Below, piece by piece: positions 56,883 to 64,000 of a DNA stretch of 64,000 nt. Source of the stretch: Novosphingobium malaysiense (GTDB lineage: Bacteria; Pseudomonadota; Alphaproteobacteria; Sphingomonadales; Sphingomonadaceae); the NCBI RefSeq assembly GCF_000802225.1, contig NZ_JTDI01000003.1, positions 992,001-1,056,000 on the forward strand. Direction: 5' to 3'. The notes beneath the pieces are model-generated. The model did not search any database and had not been told where the DNA came from. It saw nothing but the letters and a program-made list of their open reading frames with translations. Every line of letters starts with the position of its first letter. Position 1 is the stretch's first letter. Position numbers and translations under genes: made by a program.

Positions 56883-57518
56883 TCAGGCAAACATGTCGAG
56901 TTGAGCCACCGGCGCGAAGCTGCGCCGGTGATGCACTGTCGGCCCATGGCGGCGAAGAGCCGCGAGGTGCTCCGCAGTGCCGTAGCCCGCGTTGCGCTCC
57001 CAACCATAATGAGGATGCGCCTGCGCCAGTTCCCGCATCATCCGGTCACGGTGTTCCTTGGCAATGATCGAGGCGGCGGAAATGCATGGTTCGCTCCCGT
57101 CGCCCCCGACGATCGCCCGCGCCGGCCAGCGCCAGTCGGCGGTGCGGCCATGCGGGGTGAGGTTGCCGTCGACGAGCACCTCGTGCGGGTCCTCGCCAAG
57201 CTCACGGCAAATCGCGGCAACCGCGCGGGTCATCGCCAGCATCGTGGCGCCAAAGATATTGAGCCGGTCGATCTCCTCGACCTCGACGACCCCTACCGCC
57301 CATCGGCAACGGCGCTTGATCGTCGCCTCGAGCCCGGCACGCTTCTCTTTCGAAAGCTTCTTCGAATCGTCCAGACCAGCCGGTCTCGGCTTGCACAGAA
57401 TCACGGCGCCCGCCACAACTGGACCAGCCAGCGGCCCGCGGCCAGCTTCGTCCACGCCGATTACAAGCCTGCTGCTCGCGATGGCACCGGACGAAGACAC
57501 AAGCGTTAAGGGTGACAT
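56883..57518 (-). CDS. rnhB: Ribonuclease HII
   Basis: A 211-residue nuclease cutting RNA in RNA-DNA hybrids and single ribonucleotides. Catalytic Asp-Glu in VIGVDEAGRGPLAGPV, LDDSKKLS, and a later VDGNL and SAASIIAKEHRD block hold the other acidic residues. The start ATG at 57518 has GGAAGGA upstream. It overlaps the divergent sugar dehydrogenase start codon (shared CATG). Confidence 0.95.
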   Translation of the reverse strand: MSPLTLVSSSGAIASSRLVIGVDEAGRGPLAGPVVAGAVILCKPRPAGLDDSKKLSKEKRAGLEATIKRRCRWAVGVVEVEEIDRLNIFGATMLAMTRAVAAICRELGEDPHEVLVDGNLTPHGRTADWRWPARAIVGGDGSEPCISAASIIAKEHRDRMMRELAQAHPHYGWERNAGYGTAEHLAALRRHGPTVHHRRSFAPVAQLDMFA

Positions 57519-58695
57519 GAATCTGCGATCCTTCCTTCCCTTCGTATCGACTTTCAGCGTCTTCCTCGCAAGTTGCGGACAGGCCGCGACCGGGGAAAAA
57601 GCACCCCCGCCTTCCCGGGAGGCACCGTTCACGGTCGAGACCATCGCCAGCTTTGATGAGCCCTGGGCGATGGATTTCGACGAAGGCAGCGGCGTGCTCG
57701 TCGTGACCGAACAACGCGGAGACCTTCGCTACCGCACGCCCGAAGGCAAGATCGGCACAATCGCCGGCGTTCCCGACGTCGACTACGGTGGCCAGGGCGG
57801 CCTCGGCGACTTCATCTTCGCTCCGGGGCAGACAAGCCCCGCCTTCGACCGCCGTACCGTCTATCTGAGCTGGGCGGAAGCCGGGCCCGGCAACAACACG
57901 CGCGGGGCCGCCGTCGGCAAGGCCACGCTTGTGTGCAGCGCACAGATGGACTGCCGGCTGGAAAACCTGAAAGTGATCTGGCGCCAGCAGCCAAAGGTCA
58001 GCGGGCGTGGCCATTATTCGCATCGGCTGACCTTTTCGCCCGATGGCCAGTACCTCTTCATCAGTTCCGGCGAGCGGCAGAAGCAGCAGCCCGCGCAGGA
58101 CCTGTCGAACAATCTCGGCACGATCGTGCGCCTGCTGCCCGACGGGACGCCGGCACCGGGCAATCCCTTCGCCGACAAACCCTCTCCCACCAACCAGATC
58201 TGGTCCTACGGGCATCGCAACGTGCTGGGCCTCGCCTTCTCGCCCGATGGCCGGCTGTGGGATCTGGAGCATGGTCCGCGCGGCGGGGACGAAATCAATC
58301 TCGTCGAACCCGGCCGGAACTACGGCTGGCCGCTGGTCTCTGGCGGCAAGCACTACGACGGACGCCCCATTCCCGATAATTCAACGCGCCCCGATCTTGC
58401 CGGCCCCGCGATCAACTGGACCCCGGTGATCGCCCCGGGCGACTTCATCTTCTACACCGGGGATCAATTCCCGGCCTGGAAGGGACAGGCGCTGATTGCC
58501 TCGTTCGCCGTACCGGGTCTCGTCCGCGTGCGGATCGACGGCGAGAAGGCTATCGAAGAAGCCCGCTATCCCCTGGACAACCGCATTCGCGAAATCGATC
58601 AGGGGCCGGAAGGCGCCATCTGGCTGCTCGAAGACGGAACGCCGCCGGACAGCGGTCACCTGCTCAAGCTGACGCCGACAAAAACCGCGAATTGA
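57517..58695 (+). CDS. PQQ-dependent sugar dehydrogenase (aldose type), lipoprotein
   Basis: A 392-residue beta-propeller protein of the Asd/YliI type that oxidises sugars with PQQ in the periplasm. An N-terminal signal MNLRSFLPFVSTFSVFLASC with lipobox (FLASC) suggests lipid anchoring. Family blocks: FDEPWAMDFDEGSGVLVVTEQRG, YGGQGGLGDFIFAP, GHYSHRLTFSPDG, and HGPRGGDEINLVEPGRNYGWP. AAGGGTGA precedes the ATG at 57517. Start codons of this gene and rnhB overlap head to head. Confidence 0.9.
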   Translation: MNLRSFLPFVSTFSVFLASCGQAATGEKAPPPSREAPFTVETIASFDEPWAMDFDEGSGVLVVTEQRGDLRYRTPEGKIGTIAGVPDVDYGGQGGLGDFIFAPGQTSPAFDRRTVYLSWAEAGPGNNTRGAAVGKATLVCSAQMDCRLENLKVIWRQQPKVSGRGHYSHRLTFSPDGQYLFISSGERQKQQPAQDLSNNLGTIVRLLPDGTPAPGNPFADKPSPTNQIWSYGHRNVLGLAFSPDGRLWDLEHGPRGGDEINLVEPGRNYGWPLVSGGKHYDGRPIPDNSTRPDLAGPAINWTPVIAPGDFIFYTGDQFPAWKGQALIASFAVPGLVRVRIDGEKAIEEARYPLDNRIREIDQGPEGAIWLLEDGTPPDSGHLLKLTPTKTAN

Positions 58696-58733
58696 ATCGA
58701 CAAAGCCGCGCCGCAACCCTATCGGCGCGCGCG

Positions 58734-59252
58734 ATGATCGATACAGCCACCATCATCCCGCTCGACAACGTCGATCCTGCTCTCGTCGAGCAGTTGCTCG
58801 ACCATGCCTTCGAGCCCGAACGACGCCAGCGCACTGCCTACAAGGTCCGCGAAGGCGTCGACTGGCTGCCCGCGCTCAGCTTCGCCGCGCTCGATACGCA
58901 GGACATGCTCGTGGGCACGATACAGTGCTGGCCAGTGGCGCTGACCGACGAATCCGGCCGCGCGCATCCGCTGATCATGGTCGGCCCGGTCGCCGTGCTG
59001 CCCGACCGGCAGGGCGAAGGCTATGGCAAGGCACTGATGTCGGCGAGCCTCTCCTGCCTCGATTCCCGCGCGCCGCTGCCGCAGGTGATGATCGGCGATC
59101 CCGAATATTACGGCCGCTTCTGGGGTTTCACCAACGAGCATACGCGCGGCTGGGAGTTGCCGGGGCCGTTCGATCCGAACCGCCTGCTGGTGCGCTGCGA
59201 GAATCCGGCGGTGTTGCCCCCCAAGGGCATGCTCGGCCCCTGGCTGGGATAA
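58734..59252 (+). CDS. GNAT-family N-acetyltransferase
   Basis: A 172-residue acetyltransferase. The acetyl-CoA loop is visible as VAVLPDRQGEGYGKALMSASL (Q/R-x-x-G-x-G/A), following IMVGP. The C-terminal IGDPEYYGRFWGF resembles YhbS-like members. The substrate is unknown. ATG 58734 is used; a TTG 42 bp upstream is an alternative. Begins 38 bp after the sugar dehydrogenase. Confidence 0.9.
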   Translation: MIDTATIIPLDNVDPALVEQLLDHAFEPERRQRTAYKVREGVDWLPALSFAALDTQDMLVGTIQCWPVALTDESGRAHPLIMVGPVAVLPDRQGEGYGKALMSASLSCLDSRAPLPQVMIGDPEYYGRFWGFTNEHTRGWELPGPFDPNRLLVRCENPAVLPPKGMLGPWLG

Positions 59253-59303
59253 ATCCACGCACTGGAACTTGGCGCGCGCCGCCCTATCTGGCATCGCGAA
59301 ACG

Positions 59304-59849
59304 ATGCCGTACGAACCGCCACCCGAACTTGCCGGATTGTCGCTCGCCGAAGTGGCCGAGCTCGTCGCCGCGCGCAAACTGCCGCCGGTCTCGCAATGGT
59401 CGCCCGAAAACACCGGCGACAGCGAGATGCGCATTGCCGCGGACGGACGCTGGTTCCATCAGGGCAGCCGGATCAAGCGCCCGGCGATGGTCCGCGCCTT
59501 CGCCTCGCTGCTGACGCGTGACGAGGACGGTCGGCACTGGCTGGTCACGCCCGCCCAGAAACTCTCGATCGAGGTCGAGGACGCCGCCTTCATCGCCATT
59601 GACGTCAAGCAGGACGGCGATGCCCTTGCGTTCCGGCTCAACACCGACGACCTGGTCATCGCCGGACCCGACCACCCCATCCGCGCCCAGGGCGATCCCG
59701 ATACGCCCGCGCTCTATCTGGGTGTGCGCAACGGCACCGAGGCCAGGCTGAACCGCAGCACCTACACCCAGCTTGCGGAGATCGCGCTGGCCGGCAATGA
59801 CCTGTCCGTGACCAGCCAGGGCGCCCGTTTCTCGCTTCAGCCGGCATGA
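59304..59849 (+). CDS. DUF1285 family protein
   Basis: A 181-residue protein matching DUF1285, a protein family of unknown function with a beta-rich fold: DGRWFHQGSRIKRPAMVRAFASLL, WLVTPAQKLSIEVEDA, and a C-terminal GVRNGTEARLNRSTYTQLAEIA. It overlaps the downstream NUDIX gene by 4 bp (ATGA). I recall the order DUF1285-NUDIX-cca as common in alphaproteobacteria. Confidence 0.88.
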   Translation: MPYEPPPELAGLSLAEVAELVAARKLPPVSQWSPENTGDSEMRIAADGRWFHQGSRIKRPAMVRAFASLLTRDEDGRHWLVTPAQKLSIEVEDAAFIAIDVKQDGDALAFRLNTDDLVIAGPDHPIRAQGDPDTPALYLGVRNGTEARLNRSTYTQLAEIALAGNDLSVTSQGARFSLQPA

Positions 59850-60454
59850 GCACGCTGTTCGACGAAGTCTCCCGCCGGTACGAAGCCGGCCATGCCAAGG
59901 CGCCGCCCGCCTTGTGGATAGACCCACGCATCCACGAGATCGAAAGCTTCAAGCCCGCCGCCGTGCTCATCGCCATTACCGAGCGTGAACGGCCGGGTAT
60001 GCTACTGCTCCACCGCCCTTCGAACATGCGCGCCCATCCCGGCCAGATCGCCTTTCCCGGCGGTCGCATCGATCCGGGTGAAACGCCGGTACAGGCAGCT
60101 CTGCGCGAGGCGAACGAGGAACTCGGCATCGATCCCGAAGACGTGCGCGTGATCGGCACCAGCGACCGCTACCGCACCGGCAGCGGCTACGAGATAACGC
60201 CGGTCATCGGCGTCGTCCCGCCCGATCTCGCTATCCACCCCAATCCTGCCGAAGTCGCGCAGTGGTTCGAAGCCCCCGTCGATTTCGTGCTCGACCGCGC
60301 CAACCAGATGACGCGGACGATAGACTGGGAAGGCCGCCAGCACAGTTTCGTCGAAATCACATGGTCCGACGAACGGCAGGATCACGTCATCTGGGGTGTG
60401 ACGGGCGCGATCCTCCACAACCTCGCAGGCAGGCTCGAGTGGCATGCAGCTTGA
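59846..60454 (+). CDS. NUDIX hydrolase, CoA pyrophosphatase type
   Basis: A 202-residue Nudix enzyme. The Nudix box is complete at about 72-94 (GGRIDPGETPVQAALREANE-ELG), with REANEELG holding the catalytic Glu residues. RPSNMRAHPGQIAFPGG upstream is the CoA-pyrophosphatase (NudL) signature. Hydrolyses CoA-type pyrophosphates. Coupled to DUF1285 by an overlap. Confidence 0.93.
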   Translation: MSTLFDEVSRRYEAGHAKAPPALWIDPRIHEIESFKPAAVLIAITERERPGMLLLHRPSNMRAHPGQIAFPGGRIDPGETPVQAALREANEELGIDPEDVRVIGTSDRYRTGSGYEITPVIGVVPPDLAIHPNPAEVAQWFEAPVDFVLDRANQMTRTIDWEGRQHSFVEITWSDERQDHVIWGVTGAILHNLAGRLEWHAA

Positions 60455-60476
60455 AGTGATCTCCCGGACCCTTCGT

Positions 60477-60541
60477 CCTGAGGCTGTCGAAGGACGTTTC
60501 GGCGCCTTGCTGGCATCCTCCGACACGCTCGGGATGAGCGG
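60477..60541. repeat. REP-like palindromic element, second copy
   Basis: CCTGAGGCTGTCGAAGGA (60477-60494) pairs with 60516-60533 (14 of 18 positions, some G-T). The 26-nt unit at 60516-60541 matches the reverse complement of 21639-21664 at 23 of 26 positions, so this is the same family as the element at 21.6 kb, in the outward orientation. It lies between the NUDIX and cca genes. Confidence 0.7.
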
Positions 60542-60550
60542 GGTCTGGAA

Positions 60551-61723
60551 ATGACGGATACACTGGACGCCCCCTGGATGCACCGCGCGGACATCGCCGG
60601 CCTCACGGTTGCCCTTGGCAAGGACAAGGTTCGCTTCGTCGGCGGTGCCGTACGCGACACGCTGCTGGGCCTGCCGGTGAAGGACATCGACATGGCCACC
60701 GTGCTGCACCCGACCGAGGTCATCGAGCGGCTCGATGCAGCCGGCATCCGCAATGTGCCCACAGGGATCGAGCATGGCACCGTCACCGCCGTGCTGCCCG
60801 GCGGTCCGGTCGAGATCACCACGCTGCGCCATGACGTCAGTACCGACGGCCGCCGCGCCACGGTAGCCTTCGCCAGTGACTGGCGCGAGGACGCGGCGCG
60901 GCGCGATTTCACTATCAATGCGCTCTATGCCGATCCGCAGAGCGGCGAGATCTTCGACTACTTCGGCGGCAAGCAGGACCTGGAAAAGCGCCACGTGCGC
61001 TTCATCGGCGATGCCCGCCAGCGCATCCGCGAGGATCACTTGCGCATCCTGCGCTACTTCCGATTCCAGGCAAGGTTCGGATCACAACCCGCTGACGAAG
61101 AAGCAGAAAGCGCCTGTCAGGATCTTTCCGCGACACTCAAGGGCCTTTCGCGCGAACGCGTCGGGATGGAAACCATGAACCTGCTCGGCCTGGCAGACCC
61201 GGCACCGACCGTGCAGCGCATGGCAGAACTCGGCGTCCTGCCAGTGATCCTGCCCGAAGCCGATCCCGCAGCGCTGGCAGCGCTGGTCGCTTGCGAAAAG
61301 GCCCAGGGGATCGCGCCGGACGCGCTGCGCCGCCTGGCCGCGCTTCTTCCGGCGCAAGTACCGCTGGCCGAACAGGTCGCCTCGCGCTTTCGCCTTTCGG
61401 GCGCGCAGAAGAAACGTCTCGCCACGGCAGCAGCACGCGAGGATGTACCGGGCGATGCCCGCTCCCTTGCCTATCGGCTGGGCCGTGACGGCGCGCTCGA
61501 TCGGCTGCTGCTAGCCGGCGCCGACGTCTCGACACTGAAAGACTGGGACATTCCCACCTTTCCGCTCAAGGGCGGCCAGATCGTCGCCCGCGGCGTCAGT
61601 GCCGGACCCGAGGTCGCGCGCACCCTGCGACGAGTCGAGGACCGCTGGATTTCCGAAGGCTTTCCCGATGAAGGTCGCGTCCTGGCCCTGCTGGACGAGG
61701 ACCTGAAAGGTCACACCGGATGA
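60551..61723 (+). CDS. cca: CCA tRNA nucleotidyltransferase
   Basis: A 390-residue class II nucleotidyltransferase that builds or repairs the 3' CCA of tRNAs. Motif A FVGGAVRDTLLGLPVKDIDMA (about 29-49), RRDFTINALYAD, DLEKRHVRFIGDARQRIREDHLRILRYFRF. The HD domain of the E. coli enzyme is absent. ATG 60551 has GGTCTGGAA upstream. It overlaps the first aspartic protease gene by 4 bp. Confidence 0.94.
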   Translation: MTDTLDAPWMHRADIAGLTVALGKDKVRFVGGAVRDTLLGLPVKDIDMATVLHPTEVIERLDAAGIRNVPTGIEHGTVTAVLPGGPVEITTLRHDVSTDGRRATVAFASDWREDAARRDFTINALYADPQSGEIFDYFGGKQDLEKRHVRFIGDARQRIREDHLRILRYFRFQARFGSQPADEEAESACQDLSATLKGLSRERVGMETMNLLGLADPAPTVQRMAELGVLPVILPEADPAALAALVACEKAQGIAPDALRRLAALLPAQVPLAEQVASRFRLSGAQKKRLATAAAREDVPGDARSLAYRLGRDGALDRLLLAGADVSTLKDWDIPTFPLKGGQIVARGVSAGPEVARTLRRVEDRWISEGFPDEGRVLALLDEDLKGHTG

Positions 61724-62391
61724 ATCTGGGCGAACTGGGCCGCTACCTTTTCGACCAGCCGCTTCTGGCGCTCACGATCTTTGCCATCCTGCTTGCCGTG
61801 CTGGCCGGAATGCTGACGGCTACGCGGCCCCGCCTGGCGCAGGGCCTGCGCAATACGGCCTACCTCGGCCTCGCCGGCGCCCTGCTGCTGACGATTGCCG
61901 AACTGGCGGGCCACAATACCCGCTCGGAAGCGGCGGTCTGGCTCGACCGGACCCGTCCCGCAGGCGTCGAAGGCAATCAAACCATCATCTCCATGCGCGT
62001 CGACGGGCACTTCTGGGTAGAAGCGGAGCTCAACGGCGCCCCGACCGAATTTCTTGTCGACACCGGCGCGACCTATACCGGCGTCTCCGAGAAAACCGCC
62101 ACCAGGGCGGGGCTGATGCCCGACGAGGGCGACGAGGGCATGCTTCTCGACACCGCCAACGGCCCCATCGTGGCGCGCAAGGCGACGGCTTCGTCACTGC
62201 GTTTCGGCGGGATCGAGGCGAACGGGCTCACTGTCGCCATTGCCCCGGACACCGCCGGGGAGATCAACGTGATCGGCATGAACCTGCTCTCGCAGCTCGC
62301 AAGCTGGCGGGTGGAGGGCAACAAGCTGATCCTTGTTCCAAAGACGGCGGCTCCCCAGATACGGCGGGTCATGCCGAAAGGGGGAATCTGA
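61720..62391 (+). CDS. Membrane-anchored retropepsin-like aspartic protease (copy 1)
   Basis: A 223-residue protein of the TIGR02281-type clan AA aspartic protease family. One or two N-terminal transmembrane segments (about 14-32 and 47-63) are followed by a single retropepsin-like domain with FLVDTGATYT (Asp114) and a distal VIGMNLLSQLASWRVEG. Such single-Asp domains act as dimers. Coupled to cca by ATGA overlap. A diverged copy follows 44 bp later. Confidence 0.88.
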   Translation: MNLGELGRYLFDQPLLALTIFAILLAVLAGMLTATRPRLAQGLRNTAYLGLAGALLLTIAELAGHNTRSEAAVWLDRTRPAGVEGNQTIISMRVDGHFWVEAELNGAPTEFLVDTGATYTGVSEKTATRAGLMPDEGDEGMLLDTANGPIVARKATASSLRFGGIEANGLTVAIAPDTAGEINVIGMNLLSQLASWRVEGNKLILVPKTAAPQIRRVMPKGGI

Positions 62392-62435
62392 TTACGGTCA
62401 GCCCCGGTCAATCTGGTCTTTGCTAGAAGCCGAAC

Positions 62436-63083
62436 ATGGATCTGTCCGAAATCGCCTCCTACCTCGCCGAGCAGCCGCTGCTGGCGCTGGCCATGGCGGC
62501 GATATTCGTCAGTGTCCTGGGCGGTATGATACGACGCGGCGCGCCGATGCTCGGCGGATTTCTGAGGGGCCTCGGCAACCTCGGCCTGCTGGCCGCACTG
62601 CTGCTGACGATCGCCCAGGTCACCCGGTTCACCACGGGCACCGACTTCGCGCTACCCCAGCTCGGGATGCCGCGCCAGAGCGTGGAGGGAACCGAAACGC
62701 GCGTGCCGATGCAGCCGGACGGCCACTTCTGGATACGCGCGGCCGTCAACGGGGTGGAGCGCGACTTCCTCGTCGACACTGGCGCAACGCTGACAGCGAT
62801 TTCTCCGGGAACGGCCAACGATGCGGATATCCGGCAAAACCCGATGAACCGCTCGGTGCTGATGCGCACGGCCAACGGCACCATACAGGCCCAACTCGGC
62901 ACGATCGACGAACTGCGCATAGGCAACATCGTCGCGCGCGATCTCGACGCCGTGGTCGCGCCGGGCCTGGGCAATGCCAATGTCATCGGGATGAACCTGC
63001 TCTCCCGCCTCGCCAGCTGGCGGGTTGAGGGCAGGACGCTGATCCTCGTACCACATCATCCGCAGCCAGTGGACGAGGTGTAA
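62436..63083 (+). CDS. Membrane-anchored retropepsin-like aspartic protease (copy 2)
   Basis: A 215-residue paralogue of the previous gene: the N-terminal helices align and the catalytic FLVDTGATLT also has Asp at residue 114, with NVIGMNLLSRLASWRVEG at the C-terminus. By eye the two share the whole layout and the blocks around the active site but differ widely elsewhere. Tandem duplication with divergence, so they may form a heterodimer or have split roles. Confidence 0.88.
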   Translation: MDLSEIASYLAEQPLLALAMAAIFVSVLGGMIRRGAPMLGGFLRGLGNLGLLAALLLTIAQVTRFTTGTDFALPQLGMPRQSVEGTETRVPMQPDGHFWIRAAVNGVERDFLVDTGATLTAISPGTANDADIRQNPMNRSVLMRTANGTIQAQLGTIDELRIGNIVARDLDAVVAPGLGNANVIGMNLLSRLASWRVEGRTLILVPHHPQPVDEV

Positions 63084-63091
63084 GCCCCCGG

Positions 63092-63111
63092 CTCCCCCCT
63101 CGATGGGGGAG
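63092..63111. terminator. Hairpin between aspartic protease gene and parC
   Basis: CTCCCCC (63092-63098) and GGGGGAG (63105-63111) form a 7-bp GC-rich stem in the 38-bp gap between converging genes. It lacks a T-run on either strand. It may be a weak bidirectional terminator. Confidence 0.4.
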
Positions 63112-63121
63112 GGAATCAGGC

Positions 63122-64000
63122 TCAGAACTTGTTGTCGCGCGGGAAGCCGTTCGGCGGCAGGCGTCCGGCCGCACCGCGGGCGACCTTCCACATCACCATG
63201 TCTTTCTCGGTGCGGGTGCGACCGCTGTCGCCGCCCATCGTCCAGGACAGGCCCTCTTCAAGCTTGAGCGTCGTGACGTCGGACATGCCGCCATCGCGGT
63301 AGCGCTGCAGGGTTACGCCCTGCCCTTTGGCAAGGACCGGCAATTCCTCGAGACTGAAGATCACCAGCTTGCGGTTATCGCCCACCACGGCGACGTGGTC
63401 GTGTTCGGGCGGGATTTCCCGCACGACGGCAAGGCGCACACCCGGCTTTGTCGACATGACCGCCTTGCCCTTGCGGGTCTCGGCCAGAATTTCGTCGGTC
63501 TCCACGGCAAAGCCCCTGCCGAGGTTGGATGCGAGCAGAAGCTGCGTCTTGGGACGGTGCGGCATAGCGGCAACGATATGCGCGTCGGCATCAATGTCGA
63601 CCATGGTCCGGATCGGTTCGCCGAAACCGCGAGCGCCGGGAAGCTTGTCGGCGCCGAGGGTATAGAAGCGGCCATTGTCCAGCGCGATCAGTATCTTGTC
63701 GGTCGTCTGCGCATGGAAGGTGAAGGCCGGGCCGTCGCCTTCCTTGAACTTGAAATCGCCGTCGAGCGGTACATGCCCCTTGGCCGCACGGATCCAGCCG
63801 CGCTGTGAGAGGATGACCGTGATCGGCTCCTTCTCGATCATCGCGTCCATCGAGAATTCGACCGTCGGCTTGGCCTGCGCGATCGTGGTGCGGCGGCGGC
63901 CCAGCTCCGTGGTCTCGGCGTAGTCCTTGCGCAGCGTGGTGAGGTCGCGCTTGAGGCGGGTGCGCTGGCGGGCCGGGCTGTCGAGCAGCTTCTGCAGCTC
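63122..64000 (-). CDS. parC: DNA topoisomerase IV subunit A, C-terminal part
   Basis: Partial gene running off the right edge: the frame is open from base 64000, giving 292 residues. Just upstream of the domain is ELQKLLDSPARQRTRLKRDL, followed by VEFSMDAMIEKEPITVILSQRGWIRA, the start of the ParC/GyrA-type C-terminal beta-pinwheel. Blades such as DKILIALDNGRFYTLGADKLPG repeat thereafter. The absence of a GyrA-box (QRRGGKG) favours ParC over GyrA. The 5' end (catalytic Tyr) is outside the window. Confidence 0.9.
   Translation of the reverse strand, partial: ELQKLLDSPARQRTRLKRDLTTLRKDYAETTELGRRRTTIAQAKPTVEFSMDAMIEKEPITVILSQRGWIRAAKGHVPLDGDFKFKEGDGPAFTFHAQTTDKILIALDNGRFYTLGADKLPGARGFGEPIRTMVDIDADAHIVAAMPHRPKTQLLLASNLGRGFAVETDEILAETRKGKAVMSTKPGVRLAVVREIPPEHDHVAVVGDNRKLVIFSLEELPVLAKGQGVTLQRYRDGGMSDVTTLKLEEGLSWTMGGDSGRTRTEKDMVMWKVARGAAGRLPPNGFPRDNKF

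Overview
The window is a 64 kb, roughly 64% GC, gene-dense chromosomal segment from an alphaproteobacterium, most likely a member of the Sphingomonadales close to Novosphingobium/Sphingobium. Clues: a class I lysyl-tRNA synthetase, a CcrM-type GANTC methylase, a split three-gene proton-translocating transhydrogenase (pntAA/pntAB/pntB), an 85-residue ATP synthase epsilon subunit, the rpmF-plsX-fabH-ihfA-merR cluster, general-stress (EcfG-type) promoter signatures, an alphaproteobacterial-type SOS box, and short palindromic repeats of a kind I associate with sphingomonads. I see no prophage, CRISPR array, insertion sequence, tRNA or rRNA. The only stretch of more than 300 bases without a gene (between gcvT and the next gene at 43.1 kb) is filled mostly by a tandem glycine riboswitch.

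Layout. 0-9 kb: 3' part of a prolyl-4-hydroxylase-like oxygenase, lysS, a stress-promoter-driven MscS channel, an exported amidohydrolase, a padR-DUF2218 pair with a palindromic operator, a DinG/XPD-like helicase and a SixA-type phosphatase. 9-16.5 kb: the lipid/ribosome cluster rpmF-plsX-fabH-ihfA-merR, MAPEG protein, MBL hydrolase, then an S24 (LexA-like) repressor facing two small unknown genes across an SOS-box-like sequence. 14.7-28 kb: acetolactate synthase, cysS, DMT transporter, nitroreductase, cobT, transaldolase, DUF4197 lipoprotein, priA, a putative Fe-S photolyase, ada and a DUF1203 gene; the last genes form a DNA-repair neighbourhood. 28.6-33.5 kb: atpHAGDC and its terminator. 33.5-38.2 kb: HNH nuclease, an isolated CpaF ATPase, DMT transporter, a tandem pair of entericidin-like lipopeptides and a bile-acid-type symporter.

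38.3-43.1 kb: glycine cleavage operon gcvT-gcvH-gcvPA-gcvPB behind a tandem glycine riboswitch. 43.1-48.4 kb: a co-directional run (cox4-like peptide, pntAA, pntAB, pntB, a membrane-anchored orphan, dgt, NAD(P)-binding protein). Divergent from it is an NtrC-like regulator whose sigma-54 contact loop and both arginine-finger positions are altered. 50-52 kb: NTF2/LEH/SDR oxidoreductase cluster. 52.4-57 kb: N-terminally extended folP, an inverted-repeat element, ccrM with seven GANTC sites packed into 124 bp upstream, sulfotransferase, SDR. 57-64 kb: rnhB and a sugar dehydrogenase with overlapping divergent start codons, GNAT, DUF1285-NUDIX, cca, two tandem membrane-anchored aspartic proteases, and the 3' part of parC.

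Most of this is housekeeping. The parts most worth follow-up are the SOS-box/S24/small-protein module at 14 kb, the GANTC array in front of ccrM, the NtrC-like protein that appears unable to use sigma-54, and the stress promoter directly in front of mscS. All functional calls come from reading motifs in the translated sequence; no database search was run.
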